DNA of 52,014 nucleotides from Bacteroidales bacterium. GTDB taxonomy: Bacteria > Bacteroidota > Bacteroidia > Bacteroidales > F082. Positions 17,661 to 23,977 of this stretch are shown piece by piece. Position 1 is the first letter of the stretch; every line of letters begins with the position of its first letter. Where the stretch lies: the NCBI GenBank assembly GCA_017531225.1, contig JAFXLL010000006.1, positions 1 to 52,014 of the forward strand. Direction: 5' to 3'. A program made the position numbers and the translations under genes. The notes beneath the pieces were generated by a model. That model made no database searches, had not been told where the DNA came from, and saw only the letters and a list, made by a program, of their open reading frames with translations.

Positions 17661-18431
17661 ATGGGAAAAATCATAGCTATCGCAAACCAAAAAGGCGGAG
17701 TAGGGAAGACCACCACAGCCATCAATCTGGCTGCCAGCCTTGCCGTCCTCGACCATAAGACGTTGCTCATCGACGCCGACCCGCAGGCCAACGCTACTTC
17801 AGGCGTGGGCTTCAACCCCAAAGAGATCGGCACCAGTGTGTACGAGTGCATCATCGACGGCACCAACCCACACGAGGTCATCGTGGAAACCGAGACCCCC
17901 AACCTCTTCCTGCTGCCCGCCCATATCGACCTTGTTGGCGCTGAGATCGAAATGATCAACCTGCCCGACAGGGAACACATGATGAAAAAGACCCTCGACA
18001 AGATCAAGGGCGAATATGAATTCATCATCATCGACTGCTCACCGTCATTGGGACTGGTCACCGTCAACGCTCTCACCGCTTCTGATTCTGTCATCATCCC
18101 CGTGCAGTGCGAGTACTTTGCTCTCGAAGGCTTGGGCAAACTCTTGAATACCATCAAGATTGTGCAGACCCGCCTGAATCCTAACCTGGATATTGAAGGC
18201 ATCCTGCTCACGATGTTCGACACCCGTCTGCGCCTCTCTAAACAGGTGGTGGAAGAAGTCAAGATGCATTTCCAGGACATGGTGTTCGACACTATCATCA
18301 ACCGCAACACTCGACTTGGCGAAGCACCCAGCTTTGGCAAGACCATCATCATGCACGACGCAGGCTCCATCGGTGCTATCAACTACCTGAACCTGGCGAG
18401 AGAAATTTTGGAAAAGAATCAAATTAATTAG
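17661..18431 (+). CDS. parA: Chromosome-partitioning ATPase ParA (Soj)
   Basis: A 256-residue P-loop ATPase with the deviant Walker A KGGVGKTT near residue 10, the Walker A' region LLIDADPQANAT, Walker B FIIIDCSPSLG and the RTRLNPNLDIEGILLTMFD segment of chromosomal ParA proteins. It binds DNA non-specifically as an ATP dimer and segregates ParB-parS complexes. The start ATG follows its own promoter; parB begins 8 nt after the stop, and the pair is conserved in nearly all Bacteroidota. Confidence 0.97.
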   Translation: MGKIIAIANQKGGVGKTTTAINLAASLAVLDHKTLLIDADPQANATSGVGFNPKEIGTSVYECIIDGTNPHEVIVETETPNLFLLPAHIDLVGAEIEMINLPDREHMMKKTLDKIKGEYEFIIIDCSPSLGLVTVNALTASDSVIIPVQCEYFALEGLGKLLNTIKIVQTRLNPNLDIEGILLTMFDTRLRLSKQVVEEVKMHFQDMVFDTIINRNTRLGEAPSFGKTIIMHDAGSIGAINYLNLAREILEKNQIN

Positions 18432-18439
18432 AATTGACA

Positions 18440-19339
18440 ATGCCTGAAAATAAAAAAAGAGGACTGGGTCGCGGATTGGACGCCATCCTTCAAAGTCCTG
18501 AGACCGACATCACCAGCCGTGACATCAGTGGCGATTACGTGGCTGGTGCCGTGGCTGAAATCGACATCAACCTCATTGAGGCCAACCCCTTCCAGCCCCG
18601 TACTGAATTTGACGAAGTGGCTTTGGTTGAACTCGCCCAATCCATCAAGGAACAGGGCATCATCCAGCCTGTCACCGTGCGCAAACTAGGCTACAACCGC
18701 TATCAGCTGATCTCAGGCGAACGCCGTCTCAGAGCATCCAAGCTCGCTGGTCTGGCCAAGATTCCGGCTTTCATCCGTATCGCCAACGACGAGCAGATGC
18801 TGGAACTTGCTTTGATCGAGAACATCCACCGTGAGAACCTCAACGCCATCGAGGTGGCCATCTCTTACCAGCGCCTCATCGACGAGTGCAACCTCACTCA
18901 GGAACAGCTGAGCGAAAAGCTCGGCAAGAGCCGCTCTGCTATTGCCAACTTCCTTCGTCTGTTGAAGCTGCCGGCCGAGATCCAGATCGCCCTCCGCGAC
19001 GGTCATATCAGCATGGCTCATGCCCGTGCCCTCATCAACATCGAGGACAAGGAAGCCCAACTGAAGCTCCTCCAGCAGATCGTCGAAGATGACCTCAACG
19101 TCCGCCAAACCGAGGAACTTGCCAATAAAGCCAAGTCTAACGCTGAGGAAAACAAAGAGCAGCGCAAGCAAACGAACTACCTCCCTGACCACTTTAAGGC
19201 TCAAATCAAGACCCTTTCACAGGCACTTAACACCAAGGTGAAGGTCAAACGCAACCTCAAGGGACAGGGTAGTGTGGTCATCGATTTCAAGAACCAAGAG
19301 GAATTCGACCGTATCATCGCACTCTTCAACAAGCAATAA
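18440..19339 (+). CDS. parB: Chromosome-partitioning protein ParB (Spo0J)
   Basis: A 299-residue CTPase/DNA-binding protein. The N-terminal nuclease-like CTP fold contains EANPFQPRTEFDE and SGERRLRASKLAGL, the central helix-turn-helix is at about 140-190 (ENIHRENLNAIEVAISYQRL, LGKSRSAIANFLRL), and a C-terminal dimerisation domain lies at about 240-299. The N-terminus KRGLGRGLDAIL is the ParA-stimulating peptide. ATG 18440 is used; a TTG at 18434 would add two residues. Overlaps the next gene by one base (TAATG). Confidence 0.97.
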   Translation: MPENKKRGLGRGLDAILQSPETDITSRDISGDYVAGAVAEIDINLIEANPFQPRTEFDEVALVELAQSIKEQGIIQPVTVRKLGYNRYQLISGERRLRASKLAGLAKIPAFIRIANDEQMLELALIENIHRENLNAIEVAISYQRLIDECNLTQEQLSEKLGKSRSAIANFLRLLKLPAEIQIALRDGHISMAHARALINIEDKEAQLKLLQQIVEDDLNVRQTEELANKAKSNAEENKEQRKQTNYLPDHFKAQIKTLSQALNTKVKVKRNLKGQGSVVIDFKNQEEFDRIIALFNKQ

Positions 19340-19914
19340 TGGCACGTTCCTGTTCACACCTTATCCTGATTTTGGGATTTGCTCTGTTGTTTTCTTCAAC
19401 GGCGCATGCCCAAGGCGTGAAAAAAAAGGAACATAGCCCTCAAAAAGCTACCATCATGTCTGCCTGTCTGCCAGGATTGGGGCAGATTTACAACGGCAAA
19501 TGGTGGAAGGTACCCATCGTCTATGCTGGTTTTGGCGGCTTTGGCTATTTGGCATACACCAATTACAGGGATTACAGGACTTATCTCAACGCCTACAAAA
19601 TCAAGACGGGCGATCTTGACGAAGGCGTGACACCGACTGAGAAAGAACTGTATCTTGCCAGTATTTACCAGGAAGGCCAATTGCAGACCTACAAGGAATC
19701 GTACCGCCACGATTTTGAGCTGTTTTGCATTATCCTTGTAGCTTGGTATGGGCTTAACGTCGTTGACGCTACCGTCGACGGTCATTTGTACTCCTACGAT
19801 ATCAGTGACGACCTCAGTCTTGCGGTCGATCCTGCTTTTTCGCTTCCCTCGGCTCCGAATCTCGCTTTCGCAGGAAGTAGGCAAACGGGACTTACCCTCT
19901 CATTCAAATTCTGA
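19339..19914 (+). CDS. DUF5683 membrane-associated protein
   Basis: A 191-residue exported protein with a signal peptide (residues 1-24, ending STAHAQ), the signature HSPQKATIMSACLPGLGQIYN near residue 40, one clear hydrophobic segment (about 57-75, PIVYAGFGGFGYLAY) and another near 128-140. This gene regularly follows parB in Bacteroidota; function unknown. Stop and start codons of parB and this gene overlap, so expression is tied to parAB. Confidence 0.88.
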   Translation: MARSCSHLILILGFALLFSSTAHAQGVKKKEHSPQKATIMSACLPGLGQIYNGKWWKVPIVYAGFGGFGYLAYTNYRDYRTYLNAYKIKTGDLDEGVTPTEKELYLASIYQEGQLQTYKESYRHDFELFCIILVAWYGLNVVDATVDGHLYSYDISDDLSLAVDPAFSLPSAPNLAFAGSRQTGLTLSFKF

Positions 19915-19915
19915 T

Positions 19916-20626
19916 ATGAAAATAGCACTTTTAGGATATGGAAAAATGGGTCATGAGGTGGAGAAAAACGCCCTCGCCCTTGGTCATGAGATTGTTGTTA
20001 CCATCGACAACGAGCAGGAATGGAACGAACGCCTTGAGTTCCTGAAAAAGGCCGATGTAGCTATCGAGTTCAGCCAGCCTGATCAGGCATTCGCCAATAT
20101 CAACCGCTGTTTTGACCTGCACTTACCCATTGTGGTGGGCACCACCGCTTGGTACGACCGACTTGACGAAGTCAAAAAACGCTGCTTAAGCGAGGGTCAA
20201 AGCTTGTTTTACGCCCCCAATTTTAGCATTGGGATGAACATGGTGTTTATGATGAACAAACAGTTGGCCCGTTTTGCTGAGCAATATGGCTATTCACTGA
20301 AGGTGGCTGAAACACATCATATCCATAAGCTTGACAAGCCCAGTGGCACTGCGGCCAAACTCGCCAACGACATCATTGCAGAAAACAGCCATTACCAGCG
20401 CTGGAGCATCGAAGAACCCTGTTCTGACAGCGTCCTTCCTATCGAAGTCACCAGAGAAGGTGAAGTCTTCGGCATCCACAGCATCACCGCCCAATCTTCC
20501 GCTGACCGTATCACCCTTACCCATGAGGCCTTTAGCCGCGAAGGTTTGGCCCAAGGCGCTTTGGCTGCCGCTTTGTTTTTAGTAGGTAAGACAGGATGCT
20601 TCACAATGAATGATCTGTTAGGATAA
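19916..20626 (+). CDS. dapB: 4-hydroxy-tetrahydrodipicolinate reductase
   Basis: A 236-residue NAD(P)H-dependent reductase of lysine and diaminopimelate synthesis, so also needed for peptidoglycan. The dinucleotide motif LLGYGKMG is at the N-terminus and the catalytic/substrate block ETHHIHKLDKPSGTAAKLA near residue 130 has the paired histidines and lysine. Start ATG 19916 lies one base after the DUF5683 stop; an upstream in-frame extension is only overlap with that gene. Length is at the short end for the family, as usual in Bacteroidota. Probably the last gene of the parA-parB-DUF5683-dapB transcript. Confidence 0.95.
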   Translation: MKIALLGYGKMGHEVEKNALALGHEIVVTIDNEQEWNERLEFLKKADVAIEFSQPDQAFANINRCFDLHLPIVVGTTAWYDRLDEVKKRCLSEGQSLFYAPNFSIGMNMVFMMNKQLARFAEQYGYSLKVAETHHIHKLDKPSGTAAKLANDIIAENSHYQRWSIEEPCSDSVLPIEVTREGEVFGIHSITAQSSADRITLTHEAFSREGLAQGALAAALFLVGKTGCFTMNDLLG

Positions 20627-20629
20627 AAT

Positions 20630-20742
20630 AATAGCCGACAAGAACAGGGTTCTGACGGCTTATGATGAGAAAGCAGTAGATGGCGGAAGTGCTATAACCA
20701 CCAGCAATTAAGGCGAAGCTGCACGTACCACTGACATTTCCG
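20630..20742 (-). ncRNA. Candidate small RNA on the minus strand
   Basis: A minus-strand -7 box (20746-20753) fires into a 110-nt gene-free stretch. Complementary blocks form a rod: 20683-20688 with 20738-20743, 20688-20691 with 20729-20732, and 20702-20705 with 20718-20721. At the 3' end AGCCG/CGGCT and AGAAC/GTTCT (20633-20660) stack into a hairpin followed by a T-rich stretch on the minus strand, a plausible terminator. No family is recognised; it lacks the SRP RNA tetraloop core. The terminal hairpin could instead serve as the dapB transcript end on the plus strand, although no T-run follows there. Confidence 0.5.
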
Positions 20743-20745
20743 CTG

Positions 20746-20753
20746 CAAAGATA
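20746..20753 (-). promoter_or_regulatory. -7 promoter element of the minus-strand small RNA
   Basis: TATCTTTG on the minus strand, in a gene-free region and pointing at the folded segment 20630-20742. No coding frame begins downstream, which suggests an RNA product. Confidence 0.6.
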
Positions 20754-20824
20754 ACATTGTTTTTCTTTTTGGAATATAAAAAGACATAAAAACTTCTAAA
20801 ACCTAATAGTTTTGATAATTTTTG

Positions 20825-20832
20825 TATATTTG
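20825..20832 (+). promoter_or_regulatory. -7 promoter element of the long structured RNA
   Basis: TATATTTG (TAnnTTTG) in an AT-rich stretch; the expected transcript start is near 20838, right at the base of the first hairpin. Confidence 0.65.
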
Positions 20833-20837
20833 CCCTT

Positions 20838-21117
20838 GATTGTTCGGGGAGAAATCCGAACAGTTGAAGGCAATTAGTGCTTGTATCTTGATAAGCGAAA
20901 TCTGGAACATTAAGTAGATCGGATACGGGACAGTAGTTGGCCAGCCTTTATTGTATTCTCAGCGTTTCTGATAATACGTACAGGCTAGGTAAACGGTGTC
21001 TATTTTGATCTACGAGGTTTTCCAGAGCCTGCTTATCAGAAATGGGTGCAATAAGTTTCCTAGCCTTCTTTTGTAATACGCCGAATATGGGAAACTATAG
21101 GCAAAAGAGTTGCGCCC
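20838..21117 (+). ncRNA. Long structured RNA, 6S-like rod (candidate)
   Basis: Gene-free but heavily self-complementary. A 5' hairpin pairs 20841-20847 with 20856-20862. A long interrupted rod follows: 20889-20896 with 21031-21038, 20901-20907 with 21020-21026, 20914-20920 with 21007-21013, 20929-20932 with 20997-21000, then 20943-20947 with 20982-20986, 20953-20957 with 20973-20977 and 20959-20962 with 20968-20971. A closing stem, a large two-sided internal loop (20921-20942 and 20987-21006) and a terminal arm is the plan of 6S RNA. A 3' element (21044-21051 with 21110-21117) follows. No clear terminator is seen, so it could instead be a structured leader of the gene at 21140. RNase P and tmRNA signatures are absent. 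The 3' end is uncertain. Confidence 0.6.
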
Positions 21118-21139
21118 GACACGAAAAAGGGATTATTCA

Positions 21140-22183
21140 ATGAAATTAATGAATGTATTATTCGTAATGATTGCTTTTCTATTCCATAATATAGTTGAAG
21201 CTCAGATAACAGTAAGGAATAAACAAAACGAAAATCCTTATCCGGAAAAAATGTTAGTTTACGATAGCCTGAATAACTTTGGCTTTGATAAATTCGGCAT
21301 AATATATGAGCCGTTCAATGCTGCTAAAGAAAAGTTTGATTCGAAAGAAAAAGGTATAGGTGTATTGGGTAACCTGTATAATCAATTCATTGGACAAAGA
21401 ATAATGATACTACCGAAGCCAGAACAATCAAAGACTAAAATGGCAAGCAATGATGAGTATGCCGATTTAAGAGGGAAATACTTTACAATAGTTGATGTTA
21501 GTTTTCAAGATAATATGTTTAATACGATGGACAGAGTCTATGAATTACAGGATGATGATGGAGATAGGACTGAATGGATTATTCCTTCATACAAGAGAGA
21601 AGAAGCCATTTTGTTGGGGTTTTATGAGAAGCTAAGATCGTTGTATGTGGATAGCGTTTTTGTATATACCGGGAAAGCAATAGGTGGTGGAAGCCAATTC
21701 CTTACTCCTAAGCTAACACATAGTGCAATCGATTCACGAACAAATGATATTGTTTCACTAAATGTAGGAGACAAATGGACTTGTTCTGACTTCCAAATAG
21801 TTGATGATGATGTTACAGTACAATTATACGCGGTGTTCTATAACAAAAAAGGGAACGAGATTTTAGTTAGGCTAAAAAACATGTTTAAAACAAAAGGAGA
21901 ATTGGACATTACATTCTTTTCGTGTTTTGTAAAAGAGTCGGAATTTGAAGCAAGAAAAAAGATGCTTACTGAAAAATATGGAGAAGAAAATGCAAACTTG
22001 ATTAGCCTTCAACAAGTAGCTATTGGAATGACAAAAGAGATGTGTCATGAAGCTTGGGATACACCTGACAACGTCAATAAAACAGTTGTTGATGGCATTG
22101 TAACAGAACAATGGATTTATCCTAAAGGATCATACTTGTATTTTACTGATGGAATTTTGACTGAAGCTCACAAAGAATATTGA
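21140..22183 (+). CDS. Secreted protein of unknown function with BamE/SmpA-like C-terminus
   Basis: A 347-residue protein with a signal peptide (MKLMNVLFVMIAFLFHNIVEAQ). No domain is recognised in the first 280 residues. The last 60 (IGMTKEMCHEAWDTPDNVNK, EQWIYP, YLYFTDGILTEA) resemble the short SmpA/OmlA-type module seen in many secreted Bacteroidota proteins. Base composition is clearly more AT-rich than dapB or lepB, with codons such as aaa, ata and tta dominating, suggesting separate origin. It lies between dapB and lepB, directly downstream of the structured RNA. An in-frame ATG at 21110 overlaps the folded element; ATG 21140 gives the signal peptide. Confidence 0.75.
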   Translation: MKLMNVLFVMIAFLFHNIVEAQITVRNKQNENPYPEKMLVYDSLNNFGFDKFGIIYEPFNAAKEKFDSKEKGIGVLGNLYNQFIGQRIMILPKPEQSKTKMASNDEYADLRGKYFTIVDVSFQDNMFNTMDRVYELQDDDGDRTEWIIPSYKREEAILLGFYEKLRSLYVDSVFVYTGKAIGGGSQFLTPKLTHSAIDSRTNDIVSLNVGDKWTCSDFQIVDDDVTVQLYAVFYNKKGNEILVRLKNMFKTKGELDITFFSCFVKESEFEARKKMLTEKYGEENANLISLQQVAIGMTKEMCHEAWDTPDNVNKTVVDGIVTEQWIYPKGSYLYFTDGILTEAHKEY

Positions 22184-22286
22184 ATTATCGAAATAACTCA
22201 ATAAAGGGTTGCAAGGAACGAAAAAAGTTGATGCATGTCTGACAGGGAGCATTCAACCCACCCAGCGATCAGCTTTTTCATCCCTT

Positions 22287-22319
22287 AAAGCCATCTTCTT
22301 TTCTGGAGGTGGCTTTTTT
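22287..22319 (+). terminator. Terminator between the AT-rich gene and lepB
   Basis: AAAGCCATC (22287-22295) pairs with GGTGGCTTT (22308-22316), one T-G pair, 12-nt loop, in a run of six T. A flanking complement (CCCTTAAA at 22282 and TTTAAGGG from 22323) can extend the stem. Just upstream, 22229-22257 forms a weaker imperfect hairpin (GTTGATGC with GCATTCAAC) without a T-run. Nothing else is seen between 22184 and 22390. Confidence 0.75.
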
Positions 22320-22391
22320 GGTTTTAAGGGAAAGCCTTTTTTGTTGAAAACTTCTCTCCGCCAAAATCTTTCTTTTGACGGCGATTTTTGT

Positions 22392-22399
22392 TACCTTTG
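22392..22399 (+). promoter_or_regulatory. -7 promoter element of lepB
   Basis: TACCTTTG (TAnnTTTG), 54 nt before the lepB ATG and downstream of the terminator, so lepB starts a new unit. Confidence 0.7.
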
Positions 22400-22453
22400 C
22401 AAAATAATAAATAAGAGCGGTGTGCGTTCTTAGTGAAATCGTATTAATCAACC

Positions 22454-23968
22454 ATGTCACTGATACTTTTCATCATCCTCATTCCTGCCCTGTTCACCGT
22501 GCCATTCGCCTTCTGCTGGAAGCAGTTTGAGGCCGCTGGTCAAAAGGGCTACTATTCCATCATCCCTTATTTCAACATTTACGTGATGCTTAAAATCATC
22601 CGTAAACACAAGAAATTCTGGTGGTGGTTCTTCATCGTCTTCCCATATGTCAACATCTTCATGCTCCTGTTGATGCTCGTTGAGCTTGGCAAATGCTTCG
22701 GACGATTCAAGGTGTGGGAGGAGTTTATGGCGGCCATCCTGCCGTTCATTTTCTTCCCGTTTATCGTGAAGGACGACAAGTATCAGGATCCTGACAAGAC
22801 CACAAGACCTAAGAAATCGGCTGCCCGCGAGTGGTTCGATGCCATTGTGTTTGCAGTGGTGGCGGCCTTGATCATCCGCACTTACGTGTTTGAGGCTTTC
22901 ACCATCCCAACCTCCAGCATGGAGAAGTCGCTCTGCGTTGGTGACTACCTCATCGTCAGCAAGATACACTACGGTCCCAAGCGTCCCAATACGCCGCTCT
23001 CATTCCCGTTTGTGCACAATACCCTGCCTTTCAGCACCACCAAGAAGTCGTATGTGGAGTGGATCAAGTTGCCGTATCATCGCTATCCCGGCACCTCCAC
23101 CATCAAGCGTAACGATCCCATCGTGTTCAACTATCCTGCCGGTGACACCGTGTGCGATAAGTTCCAGAGCAGCGTGAGCTACTATGACCTTATCCGTGAG
23201 TATGGTCGCGAAAGGGTGTGGAACGATCATGAGACCTTCGGCAAAGTCATTGCCCATCCGGTTGATAAGCGTGAGAACTATGTGAAACGCCTCATCGGCA
23301 TGCCTGGCGATAAACTTCAGATCATCGATGGCGTGGTGTATATCAACGGCGAGCAAGGCTTCCAACCCGAGAACATGCAGTTCAACTACACCGTCACCAC
23401 CACTGGCAACGGCATCAACAAGCGCATCCTTGACAAATACAATATCACCGAGGCTTACCGTGGCTCAAATCCCAACGAGGCCATCCTGAACATCAGCGAG
23501 AAAGTGGCTGAGGAACTGCGCCAGCTCTCGTTTATCACCTCGGCGGAACGCAACATCACTCCTGCCGGTGAAGGCATCAACTACGAGATCTTCCCGCACC
23601 GCCCCGACCTCTATCCGTGGAATGTCGATAACTACGGTCCCATCGTGTTGCCCAAGAAAGGCGAGACCATACAGCTTACCCTTGAAAACCTGCCGCTTTA
23701 CGAACGCATCATCCATGCCTACGAGTTGCACGACCTGCAAGTGAAAGGCGACCAGATTTACATTGACGGTCAACCCGCTGATAGCTACACCTTTGCGATG
23801 GATTACTATTGGATGATGGGCGACAACCGCCATAACTCGGCTGACTCGCGCTACTGGGGCTTTGTGCCTGAAAATCATATTGTTGGCAAGGCTGTCTTCG
23901 TGTGGCTGTCGGTCGATAAAGTGAACGGCGGCATCCGCTGGAGACGTATGTTTAGAATCCCGAAATAA
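22454..23968 (+). CDS. lepB: Signal peptidase I
   Basis: A 504-residue membrane peptidase that removes signal peptides from exported proteins. Two to three N-terminal membrane helices (about 4-22, 50-80, 93-105) precede the anchor helix IVFAVVAALIIRTYVFEAF and the catalytic block. The serine is Ser155 (IPTSSMEKSL) and the lysine Lys278 (NYVKRLIGMPGD); box E is YWMMGDNRHNSADSRYWGFV. The long insert between the Ser and Lys boxes and the extra N-terminal membrane domain are usual for Bacteroidota LepB. Followed by ftsK after 9 nt. Confidence 0.95.
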   Translation: MSLILFIILIPALFTVPFAFCWKQFEAAGQKGYYSIIPYFNIYVMLKIIRKHKKFWWWFFIVFPYVNIFMLLLMLVELGKCFGRFKVWEEFMAAILPFIFFPFIVKDDKYQDPDKTTRPKKSAAREWFDAIVFAVVAALIIRTYVFEAFTIPTSSMEKSLCVGDYLIVSKIHYGPKRPNTPLSFPFVHNTLPFSTTKKSYVEWIKLPYHRYPGTSTIKRNDPIVFNYPAGDTVCDKFQSSVSYYDLIREYGRERVWNDHETFGKVIAHPVDKRENYVKRLIGMPGDKLQIIDGVVYINGEQGFQPENMQFNYTVTTTGNGINKRILDKYNITEAYRGSNPNEAILNISEKVAEELRQLSFITSAERNITPAGEGINYEIFPHRPDLYPWNVDNYGPIVLPKKGETIQLTLENLPLYERIIHAYELHDLQVKGDQIYIDGQPADSYTFAMDYYWMMGDNRHNSADSRYWGFVPENHIVGKAVFVWLSVDKVNGGIRWRRMFRIPK

Positions 23969-23977
23969 GCATAGACT

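Noticed and set aside
17591-18382. Long open frame on the minus strand opposite parA
   Set aside because: It is the antisense shadow of parA. The plus strand carries the full set of ParA motifs, while this frame has no recognisable domain, start context or promoter.
20838-21117. RNase P RNA or tmRNA as identity of the structured RNA
   Set aside because: The conserved RNase P core (gaggaaagtcc-type) and the tmRNA tRNA-like ends and tag frame were looked for and are not present.
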